Source of the DNA: Acidimicrobiia bacterium
Lineage (GTDB): Bacteria; Actinomycetota; Acidimicrobiia; Spongiisociales; ZC4RG35
Length of the DNA: 46,696 nt
NCBI GenBank assembly: GCA_015488325.1
Contig: WFOA01000105.1
Span: 1-46,696, forward strand
Direction of reading: 5' to 3'
The notes below the pieces were generated by a model. That model made no database searches, was not told the origin of the DNA, and saw nothing but the letters and a program-made list of their open reading frames with translations. This document shows, piece after piece, positions 24,015-31,894 of this stretch. Made by a program: the position numbers and the translations under genes. The stretch's first letter is position 1. Every line of letters starts with the position of its first letter.

Positions 24015-25021
24015 GCCGCCTCGTCCATGCCGGGATCGTAGGCGCCTCGGGCGGCGGCCGCGTTCGCTCGGGCCCGGTGCAGCAGCCGCCGTTGAGCGTC
24101 TTCGACCCGGCTCGGATCCCCCGCCCAGGTCTCGAGGGCTGCCCGCTGGAGCGCCCGCCCGTAGGAGAAGGTGAGGGTCCAGGGTGCATCGGGGAAGAGG
24201 CGGTTCATGGCGTCGAGCCGGACGGTGGCGTCGATGTCGGACTGTCCGCCGGACAGGAAGGCGATCCCTGCGACGTTGGGGGGGACCACCTCACCCAACG
24301 TCTCCACCGTCGCCCGGGCCACCTCGGCGGGCGAGGGCCGCTCGTCGGAGTCGAGCCCGGGCACGACCATGTTCGATTTGAGGACGATCCCCGACAGGTC
24401 GACCCGGTGGGTCGACAGTTCGGCGAACACCCGGCCGAGGACCCGGGAGGTCGCCTCGGCGCAGGCGCGAAGGCCGTGGTCGCCGTCCATCAGCACCTCG
24501 GGTTCGACGATGGGCGTCATGTCGGCCTCCTGGCAGAGGGCGGCGTAGCGGGCGAGGGCGTGGGCGTTCGCCTCGATGCACCCCCGGGAGGGTCGACTCT
24601 GGCCGACGGCGATCACCGCCCGCCATTTGGCGAAGCGGGCGCCCAGGTCTGCGTATTCGGCGAGGCGTTCCCGCAGGCCGTCGAGGCCTTCGGTGACCTT
24701 CTCGCCGGGGTGGCGGGCCAGCGCCGTGGTGCCGATGTCGACCTTGATCCCGGGGACGACCCCGGCGTACGCGAGGACCTGGGGCATGGGCGTTCCGTCG
24801 TCGGTGGTCTGGCGGATCGTCTCGTCGTAGAGGATCGCAGCCGAGATGTACTCGCCGAGCCCGGGGGTGGTGACGAGCAGCTGGCGGTAGCGGCGGCGCT
24901 GCTCTTCGGTTTGGTCGATGCCGAGGGCGGCGAAACGGCGGTTGCAGGTGCCGTTGCTCTCGTCCATGGCGAGGATGCCTCTGCCGGGGGCGACCATGCG
25001 GCGCGCCGTCTCCCTGTGCAT
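24011..25021 (-). CDS. Fructose-bisphosphate aldolase, class I
   Basis: A 336-residue Schiff-base aldolase of the plant/animal-like class I family. Characteristic stretches are APGRGILAMDESNGTCNRRF, PIVEPEVLMDGDHG, SGIVLKSNMVVPG with the Schiff-base Lys, and IAFLSGGQSDIDAT. In the Calvin cycle it condenses triose phosphates (and possibly erythrose 4-phosphate with DHAP). The ATG at 25019-25021 follows GGGAGGAG; a frame extending to 25105 adds 28 non-family residues. It lies 102 nt after cbbR on the same strand and is coupled to rpe by ATGA overlap. Confidence 0.95.
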   Translation of the reverse strand: MHRETARRMVAPGRGILAMDESNGTCNRRFAALGIDQTEEQRRRYRQLLVTTPGLGEYISAAILYDETIRQTTDDGTPMPQVLAYAGVVPGIKVDIGTTALARHPGEKVTEGLDGLRERLAEYADLGARFAKWRAVIAVGQSRPSRGCIEANAHALARYAALCQEADMTPIVEPEVLMDGDHGLRACAEATSRVLGRVFAELSTHRVDLSGIVLKSNMVVPGLDSDERPSPAEVARATVETLGEVVPPNVAGIAFLSGGQSDIDATVRLDAMNRLFPDAPWTLTFSYGRALQRAALETWAGDPSRVEDAQRRLLHRARANAAAARGAYDPGMDEAA

Positions 25022-25123
25022 GTGCTCCTCCCTGTTCGGCGTCGCCGGAAACGTATCGGCGGGCGGGGAGGTCGCCCATCCCGGAGTCGGGGGATCGGCG
25101 CTCACCGAGTCGGGGAGGTCGGT

Positions 25124-26047
25124 TCACGGCTTCGGTGATGGTCCCCGATGCTCGATGGTGGGGTGGCGCTCCGACGCCCACGACATGAGGGCGATGCGGA
25201 AGGCTTCGGCGGGGGCGGAGAGATGCCGGTCGGTCCGCCACACCACGTGCCAGCGTCGGTTCAGCGGGAACCCGGGAAGGGGCACCGACACCAGCGTCCC
25301 CCGTTCCAGGTCTTCTTCCACCGCCAGTTGGGGCATCACCGCACAGCCCAGGCCTGAACGGGCTGCGGCCCGGATCGCACCGTTGGAGCCGAGGGTCATG
25401 GTCCGGGGCTCGATGCCGCTTTGGGCGAGGGCCTCTTCGACGGCGGCCCGGGATCCGGAGCCTTCTTCCCGGATGAGCAGGGTGGCGTCGGCGAGGGCGG
25501 CGACGTCGTCTGCTCGGGCGAGGGGATGGGAGGGCGAGCAGACGAGGTGGAGGGGGTTCTCCAGGAACGGTTCGGCGTGGAGGTCGAGACCGCCGGGCGG
25601 TCGCCCCATGACGGCGAGGTCGACGACACCGTCGACGAGGTGCCGTCGGGCGTGGGCCCGGTTGGTGACTACGAGGCGGATGTCGACGGCCGGGTGTCGG
25701 GCGTGGTACCGCTCGAGGACTTCGGGGATCATGTGTTCCCCGGCGGTGGTGACGGCGAGGAGGCGGAGCCGTCCGGCCAGCTCCTCGCCCAGGTCGACGA
25801 CGGCCTGACGCGCCTCGTCGAGGAGGCCGAGGATCCGGGTGGCGTACCGGTAGGCGGTCTCCCCGGCGGGGGTGAGGCTCCGGGCCTTGCCGCGGCCGCT
25901 GAACAGGGGGCTTCCCAGCTCCCGCTCGAGGGCACGGAGGGTGGCGGACACCGACGGTTGGGAGACGAACAGGTGGCCGGCCGCCCCGGTGACGCTGCCG
26001 GCACGGACCACTTCGACGAGGACTTCGAGCTGCCGGAGGGTGATCAC
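25124..26047 (-). CDS. cbbR: LysR-family regulator, probable CbbR
   Basis: A 307-residue LysR-type regulator. The N-terminal winged helix runs ITLRQLEVLVEVVRAGSVTG...FVSQPSVSATLRALEREL, followed by the linker helix and the two-lobed effector domain (GSNGAIRAAARSGLGCAVMP). It is transcribed divergently from cbbL with 103 nt between starts, the standard position of CbbR, which activates the rubisco operon when bound metabolites such as RuBP or NADPH signal demand. GTG at 26045-26047 is chosen: it gives the canonical LysR start, and a near-consensus promoter (TTGTCC-N17-TACTTT) ends 6 nt upstream. The ATG at 26062 lies across the -10. The CbbR role is from context. Confidence 0.9.
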   Translation of the reverse strand: MITLRQLEVLVEVVRAGSVTGAAGHLFVSQPSVSATLRALERELGSPLFSGRGKARSLTPAGETAYRYATRILGLLDEARQAVVDLGEELAGRLRLLAVTTAGEHMIPEVLERYHARHPAVDIRLVVTNRAHARRHLVDGVVDLAVMGRPPGGLDLHAEPFLENPLHLVCSPSHPLARADDVAALADATLLIREEGSGSRAAVEEALAQSGIEPRTMTLGSNGAIRAAARSGLGCAVMPQLAVEEDLERGTLVSVPLPGFPLNRRWHVVWRTDRHLSAPAEAFRIALMSWASERHPTIEHRGPSPKP

Positions 26048-26053
26048 CAGACC

Positions 26054-26082
26054 AAAGTACATAAAGAAGTGTTGATGGACAA
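26054..26082 (-). promoter_or_regulatory. cbbR promoter (leaderless)
   Basis: On the minus strand TTGTCC (26082-26077), a 17-nt spacer, TACTTT (26059-26054), then 6 nt to the cbbR GTG. The sequence is markedly AT-rich for this genome. Confidence 0.7.
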
Positions 26083-26090
26083 ATAGAAAA

Positions 26091-26100
26091 CAATCGATTG
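26091..26100. promoter_or_regulatory. CAATCGATTG palindrome in the cbbR/cbbL gap
   Basis: A perfect 10-bp palindrome overlapping the first bases of the cbbL -35 (26098-26103). It is a candidate regulator contact in the divergent control region; its protein partner is unknown. Confidence 0.4.
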
Positions 26101-26127
26101 GAACTTGCGTCTTCGGGGGGATACGTT
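26098..26127 (+). promoter_or_regulatory. cbbL promoter
   Basis: TTGGAA (26098-26103), an 18-nt spacer, TACGTT (26122-26127), giving a leader of about 17 nt with AGGAGG at 26141-26146 before the cbbL ATG at 26151. Confidence 0.65.
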
Positions 26128-26150
26128 GAGCGTCCCTGGCAGGAGGACCG

Positions 26151-27584
26151 ATGACCGACCAGAGACTCTTCGACGCCGGAGTGAAGCCCTACCGTGACAC
26201 CGGGTACTACGACCCCGACTACGTCCCGGCGGAGACGGACGTGCTCGCCGCCTTCCGTCTCACCCCCCAACCCGGCGTGCCGCCCGAAGAGGCAGGGGCC
26301 GCCGTCGCCGGAGAGTCGTCGACCGCCACCTGGACGACCGTGTGGTCCGACTACATGGTGGACCTCGACCGGTACAAGGCGAAGTGCTATCGGCTCGATC
26401 CCGTACCCGGACGTGACGGCCAGTACATCGCCTACATCGCCTACGACCTGGACCTCTTCGAAGAAGGTTCGATCGCCAATCTGGCGTCGTCGATCGTCGG
26501 CAACGTCTTCGGGTTCAAAGCCCTGCGCGCCCTGCGCCTGGAGGACCTCCGCCTGCCCGTCGCCTACCTCAAGACCTTCCCCGGTCCACCCAACGGCATC
26601 CAGGTGGAACGGGACCGGCTCGGCAAGTACGGGCGTCCCATCCTGGGGGCGACCATCAAGCCGAAACTCGGGTTGTCGCCCAAGATGTACGCCCGGGCGG
26701 TGTACGAATGCCTGCGGGGCGGGCTCGACTTCACCAAAGACGACGAGAACATCAACTCCCAGCCGTTCATGCGATGGCGGCACCGGTTCGAGTTCGTCGC
26801 CGAAGCGATCCGCAAAGCCGAAGAGGAGACCGGAGAACGCAAAGGCCACTACCTGAACGTCACCGCCCCCGACGTCGAACAGATGCTGGAACGGGCCGAG
26901 TTCGCCAAGGAATGCTCTCCGATCATCATGGTCGACTTCCTCACGGTGGGGTTCAGCGCCTTCCAGACCCTCTCGAACTGGTGCCGCCGCAACGGCGTGC
27001 TCCTGCATCTGCACCGGGCGATGCACGCCGTCAGCACCCGCCAGCGCGACCACGGGATCCACTGGAGGGTGTACGCCAAATGGGCGCGGATGATCGGAGG
27101 GGACCACGTCCACAACGGGACCGTGGTCGGCAAGCTGGAGGGCGACCGGAACGCCACCGTCGCCATCAACGACCTGCTGCGTGAAGACTTCGTCCCCGTC
27201 GACCCGGCACGCGGGATCTACTTCGACCAGCCGTGGGCGTCGATCCCGGCGATGTTCCCGGTCGCGTCAGGTGGCATCCACGCAGGCCAGGTCCCCGAAC
27301 TCGTCTCCATCTTCGGCGACGACGTGGTCCTCCAGTTCGGAGGCGGCACCCTCGGCCACCCCCGAGGCAACGCCGCCGGCGCGACGGCGAACCGGGTGGC
27401 GGTCGACGCCGTCGTCAAGGCCCGCAACGAAGGTCGGGACATCCTCGCCGACGGGCCGGCGATCCTCGAAGAGGCCGCCCGTCGGTCCCCGGAGCTGGCG
27501 GACGCCCTCGACCTGTGGGGCGGGGTGACCTTCGAAGAGGCCGACCCCACCAACGTGCTGGACCCCGTGGAGGTGTCACGATGA
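26151..27584 (+). CDS. cbbL: Ribulose-1,5-bisphosphate carboxylase/oxygenase large subunit, form I
   Basis: A 477-residue form I rubisco large subunit. All catalytic residues seen are conserved: ATWTTVW (RuBP site), Lys170 and Lys172 in [11 protein letters not shown], carbamylated Lys196 with Asp198 and Glu199 in [16 protein letters not shown], His288/Arg289/His292 in [10 protein letters not shown], His321, loop-6 Lys328 in [15 protein letters not shown] and [11 protein letters not shown]. It fixes CO2 onto RuBP. The sequence mixes green-type stretches (LTVGF...[11 protein letters not shown]) with red-type ones ([19 protein letters not shown]), as reported for the actinobacterial form IE group; this subgroup is my inference. 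It is first of four overlapping genes. No CbbX or CbbQ/O activase is in the window. Confidence 0.97.
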   Translation: MTDQRLFDAGVKPYRDTGYYDPDYVPAETDVLAAFRLTPQPGVPPEEAGAAVAGESSTATWTTVWSDYMVDLDRYKAKCYRLDPVPGRDGQYIAYIAYDLDLFEEGSIANLASSIVGNVFGFKALRALRLEDLRLPVAYLKTFPGPPNGIQVERDRLGKYGRPILGATIKPKLGLSPKMYARAVYECLRGGLDFTKDDENINSQPFMRWRHRFEFVAEAIRKAEEETGERKGHYLNVTAPDVEQMLERAEFAKECSPIIMVDFLTVGFSAFQTLSNWCRRNGVLLHLHRAMHAVSTRQRDHGIHWRVYAKWARMIGGDHVHNGTVVGKLEGDRNATVAINDLLREDFVPVDPARGIYFDQPWASIPAMFPVASGGIHAGQVPELVSIFGDDVVLQFGGGTLGHPRGNAAGATANRVAVDAVVKARNEGRDILADGPAILEEAARRSPELADALDLWGGVTFEEADPTNVLDPVEVSR

Positions 27585-27883
27585 CGACCCGACTCGAGAC
27601 GTTCTCGTTCCTGCCGCCCCTGGACCGCCGCGACGTACGGCTTCAGATCGAGCACATCCTCGCCGAGGGGTGGCTGCCGATCGTCGAATACGGCACCGAC
27701 CCCACCCAGTTCCTGTGGTCGTGGTGGAAGCTGCCCCTCATGGAAGCGACCGTCGAACAGGTGGTGGAGGAGATCGACGCCTGCGCCCACGCGCATCCCG
27801 ACGCCTACGTCCGGCTGGTCGGGTGGGACGCCGCGGGCGGGCAGCGTCCCCGGATCGCTTTTGTCGTCCGTCGACCACGATGA
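27581..27883 (+). CDS. cbbS: Rubisco small subunit
   Basis: A 100-residue form I small subunit beginning [20 protein letters not shown] and containing [42 protein letters not shown] and IAFVVRRP. It is short, lacking the N-terminal extension of some green-type and the C-terminal hairpin of red-type subunits. Its ATG overlaps the cbbL stop (ATGA), giving coupled 1:1 translation for the L8S8 enzyme, and its own stop overlaps the next ATG in the same way. Confidence 0.95.
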   Translation: MTTRLETFSFLPPLDRRDVRLQIEHILAEGWLPIVEYGTDPTQFLWSWWKLPLMEATVEQVVEEIDACAHAHPDAYVRLVGWDAAGGQRPRIAFVVRRPR

Positions 27884-29064
27884 ACGAACCACCCGCCGAC
27901 CAACTCAGCCGCGACGTCCTCCGGGTGCTCCCGGGCATCATCGAAATCCTGTCCCGGAGCGGACGTCGGGAAGGGCTGTTGGCTTCGGTGGTCGATCTCA
28001 TCCTCGACGCCACCGGAGCGGACGCCTGCTTCCTCCACCGTTGGGATCCCGAACAGCGGCACCTCCGGATGATCGCCGCCAGCCAGCCCTACGACGAACT
28101 GGTCGGCCGGATCGAGCTGGCGGAAGGTGAAGGAGTGGCGGGCTGGGTGGCGAAACACCGCCTGCCGGTGGTGATCACCCGAGACAAATGGTCCGACCCC
28201 CGCTACAAGTACATCCCCGAGCTCGGCGGAGACCGGTACACGTCGATGGTGTCGCTCCCCGTCGCCTCGGCCAGAGGCCGGCTGATGGGGGTCCTCAACC
28301 TCCACACCGTCGACGAACGGGAATTCACCAGGGACGACCTGGAGTTTCTCACCGCCACCGCCGCCCTGGTGGGAGCCCACCTCGAGACCGAAGACCTCAT
28401 CGAAGCGACCCTGGCGAAGGAGGCCGAGTTGGAGGCGCTCGTCCAGAGCACCCTGTCGGCCCAGGAGACCGAACGGCGGCGGGTGGCGACGGAGATCCAC
28501 GACGGAGTCACCCAGCTCGTCGTCGCCGCCCTGTACCGCCTCCGGGCGGCTCAGACCCTCGTCGGCGGCGACCATCCGGCTGCCGGCGAGCTCGCCACCG
28601 CCGTCGGGCTCCTCGAAGACGCCGAAGAGGAGTCTCGCCGGGCGATCCGCCGTCTCCGCCCTCCCGTCCTCGACGACCTCGGGCTGGCCGCCGCCCTGCG
28701 GGAACTGGCCCAGGAGGCGTCGGAGGCCGTCGACGTGGAGGTGCGGGCCCCCCACCAGCTTCAGCTCGCCGACACCGTCGAGCTTGTCCTGTACCGGGTC
28801 GCCCAGGAGGCTCTCCGGAACGTGGCGAAACACGCCCGGGCCGACCGGGTGACCATCTCGGTGGACGTCGACGACGACGAAGTGCACATGGCGGTGGTCG
28901 ACGACGGATGCGGCTTCGACGTGGCGGAAGCCTTCGCCGTCCGGGAAGGTGCCAGCTACGGGATGGCGGGGATGCGGGAACGGGTCGAGATGGTGGGGGG
29001 CGCGTTCCGGGTGGCGAGTGAGCCGGGGAAGGGAGCGAGGATCGATGTGCGGATTCCCCACTGA
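27880..29064 (+). CDS. GAF-domain sensor histidine kinase (NarL-pair type) in the rubisco operon
   Basis: A 394-residue soluble kinase with no membrane helix. A GAF domain spans about residues 28-165 (GADACFLHRWDPEQRHLRMI, VSLPVASARGRLMGVLNLHT), then a coiled linker, a HisKA_3 dimerisation box with His207 in RRVATEIHDGVTQLVVAAL, and a HATPase with RNVAKHARAD and VVDDGCGFD. Such kinases partner LuxR/NarL regulators, and one follows directly. The ATG at 27880 overlaps the cbbS stop (ATGA), so kinase output is tied to rubisco expression. The GAF ligand (redox, gas or metabolite) is not evident; no haem or Fe-S motif was recognised. Confidence 0.92.
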   Translation: MNEPPADQLSRDVLRVLPGIIEILSRSGRREGLLASVVDLILDATGADACFLHRWDPEQRHLRMIAASQPYDELVGRIELAEGEGVAGWVAKHRLPVVITRDKWSDPRYKYIPELGGDRYTSMVSLPVASARGRLMGVLNLHTVDEREFTRDDLEFLTATAALVGAHLETEDLIEATLAKEAELEALVQSTLSAQETERRRVATEIHDGVTQLVVAALYRLRAAQTLVGGDHPAAGELATAVGLLEDAEEESRRAIRRLRPPVLDDLGLAAALRELAQEASEAVDVEVRAPHQLQLADTVELVLYRVAQEALRNVAKHARADRVTISVDVDDDEVHMAVVDDGCGFDVAEAFAVREGASYGMAGMRERVEMVGGAFRVASEPGKGARIDVRIPH

Positions 29065-29713
29065 GAAGCTTCGGATCGTGGTGGTCGACGACCACCAGAT
29101 GGTCCGGGACGGCCTCGTGGCGATGGTCGGAGCCGTGCCCGAACTCGAGGTCGTCGGCACCGCCTCCGACGGGGACGGCGCCCTCAGCCTGATCGCCGGG
29201 ACGTCCCCCGACGTGGCGTTGGTCGACGTGAGCCTGCGGGGGGAGAGCGGACTGGACCTCTGCCGGCGGATCGTCGCCGACCACCCGGACACGGCGGTGG
29301 TCTGCCTCACCGTCTACGACCAGGAGCAGTACCTGTTCGAGGCGCTGCGGGTCGGGGCGCGGGGATACCTGCTGAAACGGGTCACCGCCGAGGCGCTCCG
29401 CGACGCGTTGACGGCGGTGAAGGCCGGGGAGATCGTCGTCGATCCGCTCCTGTCGGGGAGGATCGCGCAGGTGGCGGCCCACAGTGAAGCCCACGGGCTG
29501 TACTGGCCGGGGATGCACTATGGGCTCACCAAACGGGAGGCCGAGGTGCTCCAGGTGGTGTCCGAAGGCTATTCGAATCGGGAGATCGCCGAAGCCCTGT
29601 ACGTCTCCGAGGAGACGGTGAAGAGCCACCTCAAATCCCTCTACCGGAAGCTGTCGGTCTCCGACCGTGCGGAGGCGATCGCCTTGGCGCTCCGGGAAGG
29701 GCTGGTCCGCTGA
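29045..29713 (+). CDS. NarL/FixJ-family response regulator in the rubisco operon
   Basis: A 222-residue regulator. The receiver starts RIVVVDDHQMVRDGLVAMV, the phospho-Asp is Asp61 in DVALVDVSLRGESGLDL, and the switch Lys is in RGYLLKRVTAEAL. The LuxR-type helix-turn-helix at about residues 160-215 is LTKREAEVLQVVSEGYSNRE, continuing IAEALYVSEETVKSHL. The ATG at 29045 lies 20 nt inside the kinase gene in another frame, so the pair is coupled. As the fourth overlapping gene after cbbL and cbbS it likely controls carbon-fixation genes or a related energy pathway; the target is unproven. Confidence 0.93.
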   Translation: MCGFPTEKLRIVVVDDHQMVRDGLVAMVGAVPELEVVGTASDGDGALSLIAGTSPDVALVDVSLRGESGLDLCRRIVADHPDTAVVCLTVYDQEQYLFEALRVGARGYLLKRVTAEALRDALTAVKAGEIVVDPLLSGRIAQVAAHSEAHGLYWPGMHYGLTKREAEVLQVVSEGYSNREIAEALYVSEETVKSHLKSLYRKLSVSDRAEAIALALREGLVR

Positions 29714-29774
29714 GGGGACGCGGGACCGGGAGGTTCGGGAACGACCACAGGGTCGGCGCGAAGTGGGGCCGGAC

Positions 29775-29780
29775 TAGGTT
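29775..29780 (+). promoter_or_regulatory. -10 element of the four-helix membrane protein gene
   Basis: TAGGTT, about 37 nt upstream of a GGAG-led ATG at 29824. It lies in the 110-nt gap after the rubisco operon. Confidence 0.4.
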
Positions 29781-29823
29781 GGTGCCTGTTTCGGAACGAG
29801 ACGGGCGAGACGGAGCCGGCGAG

Positions 29824-30192
29824 ATGGACCGCCTTCGGGACGTGCGACGGATCGGGCTGGGGCTGGCGGTTCTGGGTGTGTCGGCCTTCGGGGTCTCGGT
29901 GGTGGCCGGTCGAGACGGCGACGCCATGGCATCCCTCGCCTTCGCCGCCGTCGGTCTCCTCCTGCTGGTCGTGCATCGCTACGTGGCCGGCCCCTTCGAC
30001 CGGGCCTCCAAGACCACTCACCGGCTGGCCGCCGTTGGGCTGGTGCTGGCCACCCTCGGCACCGCCCAGGTCCTCTGGGGGGTCGTGACCGATACCCCAG
30101 ACGTCATCTGGTACGGGCTGGCGGGGGCGACGGTCGGTGTCGTCGTGGTGGGGTCTGTCCTGGTGCGTGAGCGTTCCCAGCGGACCGGATAG
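29824..30192 (+). CDS. Small membrane protein, four predicted helices
   Basis: A 122-residue hydrophobic protein. Helices are near GLGLAVLGVSAFGVSVVA, LAFAAVGLLLLVVHRYV, LAAVGLVLATLGTAQVLWGV and YGLAGATVGVVVVGSVLV, with a basic end (RERSQRTG). No family is recognised. The ATG at 29824 is chosen for its GGAG sequence 8 nt upstream; a frame from 29779 adds charged residues starting within the -10 region. It ends 80 nt before a strong hairpin. Confidence 0.65.
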   Translation: MDRLRDVRRIGLGLAVLGVSAFGVSVVAGRDGDAMASLAFAAVGLLLLVVHRYVAGPFDRASKTTHRLAAVGLVLATLGTAQVLWGVVTDTPDVIWYGLAGATVGVVVVGSVLVRERSQRTG

Positions 30193-30272
30193 GTCTCCGC
30201 GGGAATCCTCGAAGGGGGTCGATCGCAGGGGACTCCGTCCAGATCCGAGATTCCCGGACGAGACCGACGTGT

Positions 30273-30302
30273 CCGGGGGGTCGGCGTCCGCCGACCCCCC
30301 GG
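30273..30302. terminator. Bidirectional hairpin terminator candidate
   Basis: CCGGGGGGTCGGCG and CGCCGACCCCCCGG are exact 14-bp arms separated by TC, between convergent genes ending at 30192 and 30316. There is no T-run on either side, the same design as 8621-8646. Confidence 0.75.
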
Positions 30303-30315
30303 AGGTCCCGTCGTC

Positions 30316-30651
30316 TCAGGCGACGCGACGCAGGCCGTGCTGGCGCTCCAGCTCGGCGGCCTGGTCGTTGTACTTGCGGAACAGGCTGGCGAGGATGCCG
30401 ATCACCTCACGCCAGAAGTAGGCCACGCCACCGACGGCCAGGCCGGTCAGCAGGATCCCGATCCACGGGGCGCGCACACCCAAGCCCCACTGGTCGAACA
30501 GGTTGAAGTCGGCCAGCCAGACGGCGGCGATGCCGAGCACCGCGAAGACGGCCGCCCACAGTTCGGCGGCGACGGAGAACCAGCGTTCGGCGACCATCGC
30601 CAACGCCCAGACGGCGAGACCCATGAGCAGGATCGTTGCGAACACGTACAT
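30316..30651 (-). CDS. Small membrane protein, three predicted helices
   Basis: A 111-residue protein with helices near VFATILLMGLAVWALAMVA, LWAAVFAVLGIAAVWLA and WIGILLTGLAVGGVAYFW, then a charged cytoplasmic tail (RKYNDQAAELERQHGLRRVA). No family is recognised. The ATG at 30649-30651 has a strong GGAAGGAGG sequence upstream. The leader of about 115 nt contains a 38-nt stem-loop (30711-30748), and an AT-rich -10 (TATATT) lies at 30772-30777. Confidence 0.65.
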   Translation of the reverse strand: MYVFATILLMGLAVWALAMVAERWFSVAAELWAAVFAVLGIAAVWLADFNLFDQWGLGVRAPWIGILLTGLAVGGVAYFWREVIGILASLFRKYNDQAAELERQHGLRRVA

Positions 30652-30710
30652 CGTTCACGCCTCCTTCCATACTCTCCGTCTTGTCGTCGAGAGATGGTCT
30701 GATCGTCGAG

Positions 30711-30748
30711 TCGTTCGGAAGGCGTGTCGGCCGACCGCCTTCCGACGA
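30711..30748 (-). promoter_or_regulatory. Stem-loop in the leader of the 30316-30651 gene
   Basis: GGAAGGCG (30717-30724) pairs with CGCCTTCC (30736-30743) around an 11-nt loop that itself contains TCGGCCGA. The stem extends outward with one bulged base to 30711/30748. It is a candidate attenuator or RNA-stability element; no known riboswitch was recognised. Confidence 0.45.
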
Positions 30749-30767
30749 CCGGCACTCGCTGCTCACC

Positions 30768-30779
30768 TATGAATATACG
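30768..30779. promoter_or_regulatory. AT-rich bidirectional -10 region
   Basis: TATGAATATACG in GC-rich DNA offers TATATT on the minus strand for the 30316-30651 gene and TATGAA on the plus strand for the 30907-31269 gene. The rest of this 255-nt gap shows only the leader stem-loop. Confidence 0.45.
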
Positions 30780-30906
30780 ACCGAACCGCAGACGGCGTCT
30801 AGAGGGGGGATACCCGAAGGGCCGTCGACGATCGGCCATCCGACCCTGGCGGCGATGGGGTGTTTTGGCTTTGGTTGGAGGGGAAGCGTGCCGACGAGAC
30901 AAGGTG

Positions 30907-31269
30907 ATGACGTTGCCACCTCCCTTCTCCATCATCCTCATCGTCGGAGCCCCCATCGTCGTGCTCTACGCCGTGTTCCGGACGACCAGCCTCGGCGGGA
31001 GGCTGGCCGAACGGAGCGTGGTCGCCGAGGCGGAACGGGTGGTGGGGCTGCGTTCCCGGTCGCGCCGTTGGGTGAAGCCGACGGTCCTCACGGTCGGCAC
31101 CTGGTTCGGCGTCAACCTGATCGCCGCCGCCTCCGCTCCCGCCCTGGGGGTGTGGCTCGGCGGGCTCGTCGTCGCCGTCGGGGCGGCGGCGGTCATGCGG
31201 GCCTACCCGGGCCGTATCGACCCCGAAGAGTTCGACCGGGCGCTCCAGGAACTGTTGGATCAGACCTGA
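30907..31269 (+). CDS. Membrane protein of unknown function
   Basis: A 120-residue protein: an N-terminal helix (FSIILIVGAPIVVLYAVF), a basic cytoplasmic loop with SRSRRWVKPT, two closely spaced helices (TWFGVNLIAAASAPALGVW, LVVAVGAAAVM) and an acidic end (YPGRIDPEEFDRALQELLDQ). No family is recognised. The ATG at 30907 has a weak AAGG upstream; an in-frame GTG at 30904 and longer frames exist, so the start is tentative. Confidence 0.55.
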   Translation: MTLPPPFSIILIVGAPIVVLYAVFRTTSLGGRLAERSVVAEAERVVGLRSRSRRWVKPTVLTVGTWFGVNLIAAASAPALGVWLGGLVVAVGAAAVMRAYPGRIDPEEFDRALQELLDQT

Positions 31270-31414
31270 CGGACGAAGGGCCGCCCTCGCCGAGTCCGAC
31301 GGTGTCGAATCCCCCGGTCCTCCGTCCGACGGCGAGAGGTTCGACCACCTGTGAGCGATCGGACGGCGGGTTCCGGCTGATAGGGTGCCGGCCGCAGGCC
31401 CGGGAGTCGAGACG

Positions 31415-31882
31415 ATGGCGGCCGGGTTTCGGGAACCTGGAAGCGAGGACCGTGCAGGTACCGAACGGCGAAGCGCGACTTCGTCGGTTCGCCGTGCCGG
31501 CCGCGCCGTGCTCGCCGGTCTGGGTTTGGCCGCCGTCACCGGGGCGGTGTTGGTCCTGTTGCCCGCATCGTTCGTCCGCGGCGCCGTCTCCAACCTGTTG
31601 ACCCTCATCGCCGCGATCTGCGTGGGGTTCTCGATCTCGTCCCGCGGGGAGTTGAGCCTGGTGAGATAGAGCCTCGGTGCGGGCGTGTTCTTCGTGTTGG
31701 CCCTCTTCGGGCTGTGGTTCGACTGGTGGTGGCTGGCGGTCGGCCTGGTGGCGCATGGCGGCTGGGACCTGGCCCATCATCCCCGACGTGGCCACCGGGG
31801 GGTTCCGGCCTGGTACGTGCCGTTCTGCGCCGCGTACGACTGGGCGGTCGCCGCCGTCGTGGTCGCCTACTACATGGTGTGA
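31415..31882 (+). pseudogene. Small membrane protein gene split by an in-frame TAG (DUF6010-like C-terminus)
   Basis: ATG 31415 opens a frame that stops at TAG 31667-31669 after GFSISSRGELSLVR. The same frame then runs on to 31882, encoding SLGAGVFFVLALFGLWFDWW and VAHGGWDLAHHP...VPAWYVPFCAAYDW. The second half is the conserved part of a small-membrane-protein family (helix, GLxxHGxWDxxHH, PxWYxPFCxxYDW), and the first half supplies the helices expected before it, so one 156-codon gene appears broken by a single nonsense codon without a frameshift. Alternatives are a sequencing error, reinitiation at GTG 31685, or read-through. TAGGGT at 31381-31386 is a likely -10. The family name is from memory. 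Confidence 0.6.
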
Positions 31883-31894
31883 GCCAGGTCGGGG

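Noticed and set aside
26045-26062. ATG 26062 as the cbbR start
   Set aside because: It would lie just upstream of the TACTTT -10 and add five residues not seen at LysR N-termini; GTG 26047 fits both the family and the promoter.
24291-27113. A 940-codon minus-strand frame across fba, cbbR and cbbL
   Set aside because: Composition is Arg/Pro/Gly-rich without domains and it conflicts with three strongly conserved genes.
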